Part shown: positions 34,843 through 43,668 of the stretch, in pieces
How the letters are laid out: each line of letters opens with the position of its first letter
How positions within the stretch are numbered: the first letter of the stretch is position 1
Program-made: the position numbers and the translations under genes
Source of the DNA: CAXBMB01 sp052078155
GTDB taxonomy: Bacteria > Pseudomonadota > Alphaproteobacteria > Kiloniellales > DSM-21159
Direction of reading: 5' to 3'
Length of the DNA stretch: 64,000 nt
Assembly: GCA_052078155.1 (NCBI GenBank)
Contig: JBQJBP010000002.1
Location: forward strand, 434,001 to 498,000
Notes under the pieces: generated by a model
Told to the model about the DNA's origin: nothing
What the model saw: only the letters and a program-made list of their open reading frames with translations
Databases searched by the model: none

Positions 34843-35014
34843 CGTCGCTGGGGGTCTTAAAAAACAAACTGGCCTGGGTCTTAGTGGAGGCCGAGGCTGT
34901 TCTAACACCCTTGCCGGGGGAACGTTAGGCTTATCTTGGTCTGGGCCACAGTTTTCTCTTTGGGCAGGGGGTGTTGGGCCATGAGCGTCAAGGTCGCCTG
35001 ACCACAGAACTCAT

Positions 35015-36028
35015 TCAGGGCTTGCTCAGGTGATAGACCAGGCAGTCACCGCCCCCCAGCTGGTTGGACAGGGCCCGGAGCGGCCAGCCCAGGGTTGCGA
35101 CCAGCAGGGTCAGGCCAGCCATGATCCCGGGGCGGCGCAGCCACCGGGCTGACACCCGGCCATTGCCGGTCAGACGGCAGATCAGGGATTGAGCAGTCCA
35201 GAGGGAAGGGGATACCTGGGTTTTCTGCGTCACCGTCAACCCGGCTTGTGCCGCCAGCTGCTCGATATCCCTGGGGGCAAAGTGGGAGAGATGAAAGGGC
35301 ACATACCAGTTGATCCAGGCGGCGCCAAAAAGCCGACGTTGCCAGGAGTGGCGATTGGGGCAGCTGAGAAAGAGCCAGCCACCGGGGGCCAGCAGGTCAG
35401 AACAGCGTTGCAGAGCGGCTGCGGGATCTTCCAGATGTTCCAGCACATTGGCCAGCAACAGCGCCTCATAGGGCCCGTCCAGTTCCGCGTCGTCTAGTGT
35501 CTGTTCGATCACCTTCAGGCCTCTTTGCCGCGCCTTTTGGGCGGCGCTGGCAGAGGGTTCCAGTCCGGTTACATCATGGCCGGCCTGAAGGTAGAGCTGG
35601 CTGCTGCGCCCCTGCCCGCAGCCTATGTCCAGCAACCGGGGTGCTGTAGCGGGGGTGCGGGCGCCCGTTTGAGGTGTCAGGGCACGCAGGTGACCGGCCC
35701 AGTCGCCGTCGATGGTCAGGAAGAAGCGGTAAAAGGGGGAAGCCAGAACCTGCGCCACCAGTTCGCTGTAGCGGTCTGATGTCACCGCCGGTGATTGGGC
35801 ACTTTCCTGCAGTGCCAGGATTTCTACCTCGCTCAGGCGTGGTTGGGTCTGCTCCAGTCCACAGGCCTGGCAGACCGCAAGGTGATAAACACCCTGCGCC
35901 TCTGTCCGGCTGGGGGTCAGGGCTGTTGGCAGATGGTCCAGCACTCCCTGGCAGACGAGACAGCTGCCGCGCTCTGGCGTTTGGCCGGATGCCGGGTGTT
36001 TTTTCGGCAGGGTATCTTGGCTGGACAT
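35015..36028 (-). CDS. Class I SAM-dependent methyltransferase with N-terminal zinc-ribbon-like region
   Basis: The 337-residue protein begins with CLVCQGVL and later CQACGLEQTQP, a zinc-binding pattern common in sugar methyltransferases of polysaccharide loci. The Rossmann core has LLDIGCGQGRSSQLYLQAGH (motif I) and ALLLANVLEHLEDPAAAL. Towards the end a basic segment and a weak hydrophobic stretch (GIMAGLTLLVATLGWPLRAL) suggest membrane association. The substrate is likely a glycan or lipid-linked sugar, inferred from location next to gmhA-hldE. Confidence 0.85.
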   Translation of the reverse strand: MSSQDTLPKKHPASGQTPERGSCLVCQGVLDHLPTALTPSRTEAQGVYHLAVCQACGLEQTQPRLSEVEILALQESAQSPAVTSDRYSELVAQVLASPFYRFFLTIDGDWAGHLRALTPQTGARTPATAPRLLDIGCGQGRSSQLYLQAGHDVTGLEPSASAAQKARQRGLKVIEQTLDDAELDGPYEALLLANVLEHLEDPAAALQRCSDLLAPGGWLFLSCPNRHSWQRRLFGAAWINWYVPFHLSHFAPRDIEQLAAQAGLTVTQKTQVSPSLWTAQSLICRLTGNGRVSARWLRRPGIMAGLTLLVATLGWPLRALSNQLGGGDCLVYHLSKP

Positions 36029-36286
36029 GCTGGCAATCTAGATGCTGTGACCGGAAAGGAGAAGCCTGCTTAAAGCAACAAGAGGGTCTTTCGGGCTGCT
36101 TTTGATCTGTTCGACAGGTCCTCCTGCCTGTCAGCGCCCCGGCACCGGATACAGTTCCAGGATCAACAAAGTGATTCCCTTAGCCGCCGTCTGCCTATAG
36201 GAAAAGTAGAGCTTTGTAAGACAGGGCAGCTTGCCTTTCCCGCCCTGTTGCCTCGAAACCGGTTAAAGCTGGGGTAGCTTTCGTCT
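36029..36286. other. Divergent promoter region between methyltransferase and GT2 genes
   Basis: About 260 bp, with a GC-rich inverted repeat CAGGGC/GCCCTG (about 36221-36246) just upstream of the plus-strand gene. No box-level promoter is assigned. Confidence 0.35.
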
Positions 36287-37117
36287 GTGCTGGATCAGAT
36301 CACACCTGTCATTCTGACCTACAATGAAGAGGCCAATATCGGTCGCTGTCTGACCGCCTTGTCCTGGGCCAAAGAGGTGGTGGTTCTGGATAGTCATTCC
36401 ACTGACGAAACGGAATCCATCGCCCGCAGTTTTCCGAACTGTCGCTTTCTCCAGCGGCCCTTTGACAGTCATGCCCAACAGTGGCGCTTTGCCCTGGAAG
36501 AAACAGGGATTTCCAGCCCCTGGCTGCTGCGCCTGGATGCCGATTATGTGGTCACTCCTGCCGTAGTGGAAGAGTTGCGCGGGCTGACACCCGGCAGTGA
36601 CATGACGGGCTATCGGGCGGCCTTCGACTACTGCATCTTGGGGCGCAAACTCAGGGCCTGTCTCTATCCGCCCAACATGGTGCTTGTGCGTCGGGAGGCT
36701 TTATCGGTTATCCAGGATGGCCATACGGAACGGGTGGGGGTCAGTCAGGGACAAACCGGCCTGCTGGCAAACCCTCTGCAGCATGATGACCGAAAAACCA
36801 TGGCCCGCTTTGTCTGGGCCCAGATCCGGTATCAGGCCCGGGAATGTGACAAGCTGCTGGCGGCGAAGTCGTCCGAGCTGGGGATGGCCGACCGGTTGCG
36901 CCGCTGGGTGGTGGTCGCTCCCTGGCTGGTGCCGCTCTACTGCCTGATTGCCCGGGGATTGATTTTGGATGGCCGGGCCGGACTGGCTTATAGTCTGCAG
37001 CGCAGTGTTGCAGAGTCGATTCTGTCTCTTTATCTGATTGACCGTAAGTTGCGGGGGCCGGACAACGGGCCGGGCGACAAGGGTCTTGAGCAGCCAAAAG
37101 GAACCACAGGGGCATGA
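36287..37117 (+). CDS. Family 2 glycosyltransferase (WaaE/KdtX-like)
   Basis: A 276-residue GT-A transferase with the GT2 signature PVILTYNEEANIGRCLTAL, the DSHSTDETESIA segment and LRLDADYV (DxD-like metal site). The arrangement resembles WaaE/KdtX-type beta-1,4-glucosyltransferases of LPS core, a tentative specificity. The start is GTG. The stop overlaps the carbamoyltransferase start (ATGA), so the two are translationally coupled and probably decorate the same glycan. Confidence 0.88.
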   Translation: MLDQITPVILTYNEEANIGRCLTALSWAKEVVVLDSHSTDETESIARSFPNCRFLQRPFDSHAQQWRFALEETGISSPWLLRLDADYVVTPAVVEELRGLTPGSDMTGYRAAFDYCILGRKLRACLYPPNMVLVRREALSVIQDGHTERVGVSQGQTGLLANPLQHDDRKTMARFVWAQIRYQARECDKLLAAKSSELGMADRLRRWVVVAPWLVPLYCLIARGLILDGRAGLAYSLQRSVAESILSLYLIDRKLRGPDNGPGDKGLEQPKGTTGA

Positions 37118-38871
37118 CCTACGTTTTGGGCCTGAACGCGTATCACGGAGATGCCTCTGCCTGCCTGCTGAAAGACGGCGTGCTTTTGTCCGCGGTGGAG
37201 GAAGAGCGCTTTCGCCGGATAAAGCACTGGGCGGGGTTTCCCAGCCAGTCCATCGCTTATTGCCTGGAAGAAGCCGGCATTGCTTTGTCTGATGTGGCTC
37301 ACGTGGCGATCAACCGGGATCCCGGCGCGGCTTTCTGGCGTAAAGTGGCCTATACCCTGACCAAGCGCCCCTCCTGGTCCCTGGTGCGTAAACGTCTGCA
37401 AAACCGCAAAAGCTGGCTTGGCGTGGATCAGGCTCTCGCCACCGCTTTTCCGGGACAGTCTTTCAGCGGCCAGATTCATCAGATCGAACATCATCAGGCG
37501 CATCTGGCATCGGCATTTCTGGCGTCGCCCTTTGATGAAGCCGTAACTTTGTCAGTGGACGGATTTGGAGACTTCGCCTCGGCCGCCTGGGGGTTGGGCA
37601 AAGGCAACCAGGTCACGCTGGACAAACGGGTCTATTTTCCACACTCCCTGGGCATTTTCTATCAGGCCCTGACCCAGTTTCTGGGCTTTCCCAACTACGG
37701 CGATGAATACAAGGTCATGGGCCTGTCGGCCTATGGCAAGCCCGCTTACCTCGACAAGATGCGCCAGATCGTGCGGTTGGAAAACGACGGAGGGTTCAGT
37801 CTGACCCTGACCTACTTCCGGCATCACCGCGAAGACATTGCCTATGAGTGGGATGGCGGCATTCCCAGTGTTGCCTCCATTTTTGCCCCGGCCCTGGCTG
37901 AGCTGCTGGGCCCGGCTCGGCGTAAGGAAGACAAGCTGGAGCAGCAGCACTTCGATCTGGCTGCCTCCGTGCAGGCCATGTACGAGGAAACCCTGTTTCA
38001 TATGCTGGATCACAGCCATCGCCTCTATGGCTGTGATGCGCTGGCTCTGGCTGGCGGCTGCGGGTTCAACTCCCTGGCCAATGGTCGCATTCTGAAACGG
38101 TCGGCCTTCAAGCGTCTCTACGTGCAGTCGGCAGCCGGGGATGCCGGGGGAGCCATCGGAGCGGCGCTGGAAACCTGGCATGGGCTGCCGGAAAGCAAAA
38201 CAGCAGAGCGACCGGTCATGGATCACGCCTATTTCGGTCCTTCTGCGAAAGAAGAAGACATCAGGATTCTTCTGGAGTCGCGGCAGGAAGAGCTGGCGGC
38301 GGCCGGGTGTGATGTGCGTCGGATCGAGGATGAAGGGGCGCTCTGTCAGGAAGTGGCCCAGGCCATTTCTGAGGGCCTGGTGATCGGCTGGTTCCAGGGT
38401 CGTATGGAGTGGGGACCACGGGCGCTGGGCAATCGCTCTATTCTGGGTGACCCCCGTCGGGCCGACATGAAGGACATCCTCAACCTCAAGATCAAACGGC
38501 GGGAGTCCTTCCGGCCTTTTGCCCCCTCTGTGCTGGAGGAGAAAGCACCGGACTGGTTCGAAGATCCAGATCAGGTACCCTTCATGATGAAGGTCTATCC
38601 CATCAAAGAAGAAAAGCGCCCTCTGATTCCGGCGGTCACCCACGTGGATGGTACCGGGCGTCTGCAAACTGTGTCGGCCAAGACCAACCCGCTTTATCAC
38701 CAGCTGATCTCTGCCTATGAAAAACTGACAGAGGTGCCCATGGTGCTGAACACCTCATTCAATGAGAACGAGCCGGTGGTCTGCCGCCCTGAAGAGGCGC
38801 TGGATTGTTTCTTGCGCACCAAAATGGATGTGCTGGCTCTCGGTCCCTGGCTGGTGCGGCGTCAGGCATAA
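37114..38871 (+). CDS. NodU/CmcH-type O-carbamoyltransferase
   Basis: A 585-residue carbamoyltransferase that transfers a carbamoyl group from carbamoyl phosphate to a hydroxyl. The N-terminal Kae1-like ASKHA domain has GLNAYHGDASACLLKDG, EEERFRRIKHW, EHHQAHLASAFLAS and TLSVDGFGD. The C-terminal domain has GRMEWGPRALGNRSILGDPR and KRRESFRPFAPSVLEE. Relatives act on Nod factors, cephalosporins and sugars. Coupling to a glycosyltransferase suggests carbamoylation of an LPS or EPS sugar. The stop is followed immediately by a partial repeat element. Confidence 0.94.
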   Translation: MTYVLGLNAYHGDASACLLKDGVLLSAVEEERFRRIKHWAGFPSQSIAYCLEEAGIALSDVAHVAINRDPGAAFWRKVAYTLTKRPSWSLVRKRLQNRKSWLGVDQALATAFPGQSFSGQIHQIEHHQAHLASAFLASPFDEAVTLSVDGFGDFASAAWGLGKGNQVTLDKRVYFPHSLGIFYQALTQFLGFPNYGDEYKVMGLSAYGKPAYLDKMRQIVRLENDGGFSLTLTYFRHHREDIAYEWDGGIPSVASIFAPALAELLGPARRKEDKLEQQHFDLAASVQAMYEETLFHMLDHSHRLYGCDALALAGGCGFNSLANGRILKRSAFKRLYVQSAAGDAGGAIGAALETWHGLPESKTAERPVMDHAYFGPSAKEEDIRILLESRQEELAAAGCDVRRIEDEGALCQEVAQAISEGLVIGWFQGRMEWGPRALGNRSILGDPRRADMKDILNLKIKRRESFRPFAPSVLEEKAPDWFEDPDQVPFMMKVYPIKEEKRPLIPAVTHVDGTGRLQTVSAKTNPLYHQLISAYEKLTEVPMVLNTSFNENEPVVCRPEEALDCFLRTKMDVLALGPWLVRRQA

Positions 38872-38930
38872 GCGCCTTGCGTTCCGCTTCTTTCGTGAAT
38901 CACCCTCTAACAGCTTGAAAAGAGTCTTAT
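38870..38930 (-). repeat. Partial copy of the dispersed repeat (copy 9)
   Basis: AAGCGCCTTGCGTTCCGCTT, then GTGAATCACCCTCTAACAGC and TTGAAAAGAG. It matches the central part of the copy at 44914 and begins at the stop codon of the carbamoyltransferase gene. Both termini are missing. Confidence 0.75.
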
Positions 38931-39113
38931 CCGGTATCCCGGGAAAAAGATTAGATACATACATTCGCATATATAAATGTAAATTGCTGTGATACCCTTT
39001 CCTCCGGTGGTGTGTTGCGGGCCGATGCGGCGGCACCTCTGTGTCTGAAAAGCCCGCGTACACCGCCAGAACGGGAAAAGCTCAAAAGAGCAAACAAAGG
39101 GGAGGGTCGAGAT

Positions 39114-39749
39114 ATGACGGGGTTTATCCATCGCAGGCTGCTTTGGGTCTGGGCACTGCTATTGGGCGCAGCATTGCTTCTGCCGGGAAGTGACCGGGCG
39201 GCACTGGCTGAAGAGCTGGAAGTCAACATTGCCAAAGGCATCAGCCAAGTGGTGCTGCAGGGTCCTGACGGTGAGATCATCATTCAGCGGGATCAGGATC
39301 AGGAGGCGGTCATTGACCCGGCCTACGCCAAAACTTCGCGCGCCTGCCCGCCGTTTTGCATCCAGCCCATGCAGGTGGCCCCCGGTGTCACCACGGTAGG
39401 CGAACTGGAGCTGCTGGCTTTTCTGGAGCAGGGGGGCAAGCTGATCGACGGCCGAACCATCAACTGGTTCGCTGAAAGCACCATCCCCGGCGCCATCAAC
39501 ATTCCCTACACCGAAGCGGCACAGCGCCTGGACGAACTGGGCTGCAGCCAGGACGCCGATCTGAAATGGGACTGTGCCGAGGCTGAGAAGGTTCTGCTGT
39601 TTTGCAACGGCCCCTGGTGCGGTCAGTCACCTGCGGCCATCCGCGCCATGCTGCGCGAAGGCTACCCGGCTGAGCAGATCATGTACTATCGCGGTGGCAT
39701 GCAGGCCTGGACCAGCCTGGGCCTGACCACTGTGGAAGGTGATTTCTAA
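39114..39749 (+). CDS. Exported rhodanese-domain protein
   Basis: A 211-residue product from ATG 39114, which has AGGGGAGGG just upstream; an upstream frame from 39012 lacks this. It starts with a Sec signal (HRRLLWVWALLLGAALLLPG then ALAEE). The C-terminal rhodanese domain (about residues 85-205) contains CNGPWCGQSPAAIRAML, with the active-site loop cysteine and GYPAEQIMYYRGGMQAW. Before it lies RACPPFCIQP, a conserved-looking cysteine pair. It is presumably periplasmic, moving sulfane sulfur or binding phosphate-like groups; its biological role is unknown. Confidence 0.88.
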   Translation: MTGFIHRRLLWVWALLLGAALLLPGSDRAALAEELEVNIAKGISQVVLQGPDGEIIIQRDQDQEAVIDPAYAKTSRACPPFCIQPMQVAPGVTTVGELELLAFLEQGGKLIDGRTINWFAESTIPGAINIPYTEAAQRLDELGCSQDADLKWDCAEAEKVLLFCNGPWCGQSPAAIRAMLREGYPAEQIMYYRGGMQAWTSLGLTTVEGDF

Positions 39750-39750
39750 A

Positions 39751-39838
39751 GCAGGGCCGGTTTGGTTAGAGGTGCTTCGCGCTTGTACCTAAGCCGTGAA
39801 TCACCCTCTAACTGATTGAAAAGAAGCGCATTTCAATC
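39751..39838 (-). repeat. Partial copy of the dispersed repeat (copy 10)
   Basis: GGTTTGGTTAGAGGTGCTTC and GCGCTTGTACCTAAGCCGTG, then AATCACCCTCTAACTGATTG and AAAAGAAG. The right terminal part is missing. Confidence 0.78.
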
Positions 39839-39888
39839 TTCTGAAGATCTGTTTAAGGACTGAACAGAAGGCTGGTTTTTTAAGAGGC

Positions 39889-41064
39889 TCAGACGTTTCC
39901 GGACGCCACAGCCTGGTAAGCGGCTTCCAATTGATCTGCGACAGCGGCCCGGTCATAGCGTGACCGGGCCGTTTCTTTTCCGGCCCGGGCCAGTGCCGCT
40001 GCCTTTTCCGGTTCGGCGAGCAACGTCAGCAGTTTATCTGTCAGATCGGGCAGGGTGGTTTCACAGACCAGACCGGCATTGTCTTCTGCCAGTTCCCGCC
40101 AGATGTTGACCTTGTTGGAAATGATGACAGGCAGGTTTGAGGCCATGGCTTCCACCACCGCAATGCCAAAATTCTCGCTATAGCTGGGCAAAACAAAGCA
40201 GCTGGCTGCGGCATAAGCCGCCCGTTTCAAGTCACCCCGGATCATGCCGGTGAAGGTGGCTCTGTCCGTCAGGCCCCTGGCGCTGAGATCGGCTTTTACC
40301 CTGTCGGTTACGCCGTGATCTGGTCCGGCCAGCACCAGATGCAGGTCACCGAATTCCTTCTGGGCTTTCTCAAAGGCGGGCACCAGAAGATCCAGCCCTT
40401 TCTTTTCCGCCAGGCGGGAGAGAAAGAGAACGATGCGCCGACCTTTGGCTTCGGGAAACTGATCCAGGAAGACAGAGGCATCGGGCAGGCTGTCGAAGGC
40501 GGCGCAGTCCAGACTGTTGGGCACCACAATGCCCGGCCGGTTGAATATCCAGGGCCGGGCCAGTTCCCATTCTTCCTGCGCTGTAAAGTGCAGGGCTGTC
40601 GCCCCCCGGGTCACCCGGTTCATAAAGAGCTGTTCCAGAATCCATTTGGGCAGACGCTTGCGCTGGATGATGTAGGGATCCAGAGAACCATGTGGGCGCA
40701 GGAAATAGGGAACGCCCAGTTTGCGACAAAGATCGCCTGTTACCCAACAGTGATGCAGATGCCAGGAATGCAGGTGGACCAGATCATACTGTCCTTCCCG
40801 CAGTTCCTTTTCCAGCGCCTGGGCAAGGGCGGGTGAACGTTGCAGCGGACGATTGAGAACCTCCGGCGTACCCAGAGGAAAGAGCTCAACCTTCACCCCT
40901 TGTGCGCGGGCCGGTGCCAGATCCACAGGCGGGCCTTTGAAGGTGGTGGCGAAGATGGAGATTTCATGCCCGCGTTCCTGCAAAGGCAGGGCCATGTCCA
41001 GCACGGCCTGGGAGGGACCGCCCTGGGCTGCCGAGAGGGTTGCGAGTGAATGAAGGATGCGCAT
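39889..41064 (-). CDS. Family 4 glycosyltransferase
   Basis: A GT-B retaining glycosyltransferase. ATG 41064 is preferred over ATG 41094 because MRILHSLATLSAAQGGPSQ is the standard GT4 start, giving 391 residues. Donor-site features include LFLSRLAEKKGLDLLVPAFE, LVLAGPDHG and the EX7E-like ENFGIAVVEAMASNLPVI. HLHSWHLHHCWVTGD sits in the acceptor domain. Donor and acceptor are unknown. It lies alone on the minus strand, divergent from the next GT genes, so it may be transcribed separately. Confidence 0.92.
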   Translation of the reverse strand: MRILHSLATLSAAQGGPSQAVLDMALPLQERGHEISIFATTFKGPPVDLAPARAQGVKVELFPLGTPEVLNRPLQRSPALAQALEKELREGQYDLVHLHSWHLHHCWVTGDLCRKLGVPYFLRPHGSLDPYIIQRKRLPKWILEQLFMNRVTRGATALHFTAQEEWELARPWIFNRPGIVVPNSLDCAAFDSLPDASVFLDQFPEAKGRRIVLFLSRLAEKKGLDLLVPAFEKAQKEFGDLHLVLAGPDHGVTDRVKADLSARGLTDRATFTGMIRGDLKRAAYAAASCFVLPSYSENFGIAVVEAMASNLPVIISNKVNIWRELAEDNAGLVCETTLPDLTDKLLTLLAEPEKAAALARAGKETARSRYDRAAVADQLEAAYQAVASGNV

Positions 41065-41323
41065 GCGTTCTGCCGAAGGCTCTGCCAGGATCAAAATAAA
41101 AGCCAGTATCCTGCCGGACGGCAGACTGGTAACTTATTGATAGCAAATTGTTTACAGGTCTAATAGACATAACCTCCAGAGGTGAGCTCTTAACTGGCAT
41201 TGCGACGGCCAGCTTTCCTGACTGTTTTTGTTGGGGTCAGGTTTTGGCTTTGATTTGAGACTGTCTGCAATTGAGTCGTCGTGTGCCGCGCCAACGAGCC
41301 GGGAGCCTGAGAAAGGGGACGGG

Positions 41324-42418
41324 GTGTCAAAGCGCTATCTGGTTTTGCTGCACGACGCCTATGGCGGCCATGGAGGCATTGCCCGCTTTAACAGCAACCT
41401 GCTGAGCGCCCTGAGTCTGGACCCGGCAGTTGAGAGCATCACGGTGCTGCGTCGGCACGCCCCGAAACACGAAGAAGAAGCTGTCCCGGAAAAAGTCCGC
41501 TTCGTTTCTCAGGCAGAGCAAGGGGGCGCCGCTTTTTTGCTGGCAGCCCTGAAGCAGGGGATCTTTGGCCCATCCTGCGATGCCGTCATCTCTGGACATC
41601 TTAACCTCCTGCCCGCCGCGTTGCTGGCCCGGGGAAGCGCACCTCTGGCCTTGATCCTGCACGGCATCGACGCCTGGCAGCCGACAGGGCGTTTTCTGGT
41701 CGACCGCTTTCTGGGGCGCTGCAAACGGGTCTTTGCGGTCAGTCAGGTGACATTGGACCGCTTTGCGGGCTGGAGCGGCTATCCGAAAGACCGCTGTCGT
41801 TTGCTGCCCAACACCATTGATTTGCAGGCTTTTACACCCGGTCCGCGCCGGGATGATCTGGAGGCGCGGTTTGGCTTGAAGGGCAAGAAGGTCATTCTGA
41901 CTCTGGCCCGGCTGGCCGGTCGGGACCGGCACAAAGGCATTGATGAGATGTTTGAGGTGCTGAAACGTCTGGCGCCCGATCAACCGGACCTGGTTTATCT
42001 GGTCGCCGGAACCGGGCCTGACCGGGATCGGCTGGAAGCCAAAGCCCGTGATCTGGGCATTGCCGCCCAGGTGGTCTTTACCGGCTACGTGGCAGAAGAG
42101 GAAAAGGCAGATCTCTACCGCCTGGCCGATGCCTTTGTGCTCTGCGGTCGGGGAGAGGGCTTTGGCATTGTGTTGCTGGAGGCCATGGCGTCAGGTCTGC
42201 CGGTGCTGGCCTCCAGCCTGGATGGGTCAATCGAAGCTGTTCAGGGTGGCAAACTGGGATTGCTGGCTGATCCCGATGATCTGGATCAGCTGACAGCGGC
42301 TGTTCGGGACCTGTTGGCCCGACCCGCAGGACAGCGCCCCGACGGGTTAGAAGATTTTTCACTTGGGGCTTTTAACCAGCAGGTGCTGGCGTTGATGGAT
42401 GAGATCTCCGGGCGATGA
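41324..42418 (+). CDS. Family 4 glycosyltransferase
   Basis: A 364-residue GT-B enzyme. Start GTG 41324 has AAGGGGA six bases upstream, whereas an ORF start at 41228 has none. The N-terminus reads LLHDAYGGHGGIARFNSNLL. Typical donor-site pieces are ILTLARLAGRDRHKGIDEM, YLVAGTGPDRDRLEAKA and EGFGIVLLEAMASGLPVLAS. Its stop overlaps the next gene's ATG by 4 bases (ATGA), so the two are coupled. Confidence 0.92.
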   Translation: MSKRYLVLLHDAYGGHGGIARFNSNLLSALSLDPAVESITVLRRHAPKHEEEAVPEKVRFVSQAEQGGAAFLLAALKQGIFGPSCDAVISGHLNLLPAALLARGSAPLALILHGIDAWQPTGRFLVDRFLGRCKRVFAVSQVTLDRFAGWSGYPKDRCRLLPNTIDLQAFTPGPRRDDLEARFGLKGKKVILTLARLAGRDRHKGIDEMFEVLKRLAPDQPDLVYLVAGTGPDRDRLEAKARDLGIAAQVVFTGYVAEEEKADLYRLADAFVLCGRGEGFGIVLLEAMASGLPVLASSLDGSIEAVQGGKLGLLADPDDLDQLTAAVRDLLARPAGQRPDGLEDFSLGAFNQQVLALMDEISGR

Positions 42419-43662
42419 CAAATTCAGGATCTGTCGCACAAAGACCCTTTCGGCTGGCCATTGCGGCCCGACATGCTGTGCCTTATCAGGTACCTCTCTA
42501 TCGCGCCGCCCATCAGGATCCCCGACTTGAGGAGATGGTTTATCTCCTGTCCCGAGAAGGGGTCGACAGGGTCAGTCATCCGGCGGTGAAAACCGGACTG
42601 AGCGCCTGGGACCTGCCCTTGCTGGAAGGCTACAACCACCGTTTCGTAAGCAACTGGACCTGGGATGAGTTCAAGCCGGTGATCAGCCGGATCAATCCCG
42701 GTCTGCTGTGGTCGCTGCCGCGCGGGCGCTATGACGCGGTCCTGATGAGCGGATATGACTGCCTGTCCTCTCTTTTCACCATCTGGGCCTGTCGCTTGTC
42801 CGGTGCCAAATGCTTCCTGCGGGCGGAAGCCGACCTGGGCAACTCCGGCGGAGGGTTTTTGCGCCGGATGAAGGAAAAACATCTGGGCCGTTATCTGACG
42901 TCCTTTGACGCGGTGTTCTACGGCAGTCTGGCCAACAAACACTACTGGCAGCATTACGGCGTGCCGGAGGAAAAACTCTTCTTTTTGCCCAGTTCGACAG
43001 ACCTGCCGCGCTTCGAGGCTCTGCTGCCGGACAAAGCAGAGAAGCGCGCGGCCGTGCGACAGCGCTGGCAGATTCCGGATGAAGCCGTGGTCATGACGCA
43101 GTCTGCTGTGCTGCAGGAACGCAAGCGGCCGCTGGATGTGCTGCAGGCCTTTCTTGAAGTGGAAGATCAGCAGCCCGACGCCTGGTTCCTGGTGCTGGGC
43201 GATGGTCCCCTTCGGGCGGAGATGGAGGCTTTGGTGGCAGCCCGCAACAGCAAGCGGGTGATCTTTGCCGGATATCTCAATCAGCAGGACCTGGCCGACC
43301 ACCTACTGGCTTCGGATTTTCTGGTCCTGGCCTCAACCTATGATCCCACCCCTAAAGTCCTGCACGAAGCGGCGGCACTGGGGTTGCCGGCGGTGGTCTC
43401 CAGCGGGGTGGGGACGGCCCGGGACTTCGTTCAGGACGACCTGTCAGGATTGGTGTTTGAAACAGGCGATGTGGCGGGCCTGAGCGCGGCTTTGGGGCGT
43501 CTTTTTGGGGAGGCCGGATTGCGTCAGCGTCTCAGCCAGGGGGCGCTGTCCCAAAGCCAGGTCTGGTCGCCCCAGGCCGGTGTGGACGGGCTGGTTGCCG
43601 CCCTGACCTACAGTCTGTCCGGGCCCACCACGACAGCGTCAGAAACAGTTACGTCAGGATAA
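42415..43662 (+). CDS. Family 4 glycosyltransferase
   Basis: A 415-residue GT-B protein. The N-terminus (LAIAARHAVPYQVPLYRAAH) and RAEADLGNSGGGFLRRMKEK differ from the previous gene, so it is not a recent duplicate. Donor-site features are QSAVLQERKRPLDVLQAFLE, FLVLGDGPLRAEMEALV and PTPKVLHEAAALGLPAVVSS. The start overlaps the preceding stop by 4 bases and its stop lies 6 bases before the beta-propeller gene, so three genes form one unit. Confidence 0.9.
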   Translation: MTNSGSVAQRPFRLAIAARHAVPYQVPLYRAAHQDPRLEEMVYLLSREGVDRVSHPAVKTGLSAWDLPLLEGYNHRFVSNWTWDEFKPVISRINPGLLWSLPRGRYDAVLMSGYDCLSSLFTIWACRLSGAKCFLRAEADLGNSGGGFLRRMKEKHLGRYLTSFDAVFYGSLANKHYWQHYGVPEEKLFFLPSSTDLPRFEALLPDKAEKRAAVRQRWQIPDEAVVMTQSAVLQERKRPLDVLQAFLEVEDQQPDAWFLVLGDGPLRAEMEALVAARNSKRVIFAGYLNQQDLADHLLASDFLVLASTYDPTPKVLHEAAALGLPAVVSSGVGTARDFVQDDLSGLVFETGDVAGLSAALGRLFGEAGLRQRLSQGALSQSQVWSPQAGVDGLVAALTYSLSGPTTTASETVTSG

Positions 43663-43668
43663 GGGTTC

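Noticed and set aside
37552..38700. 382-codon minus-strand open frame
   Set aside because: Antisense to the carbamoyltransferase, whose two domains are complete.
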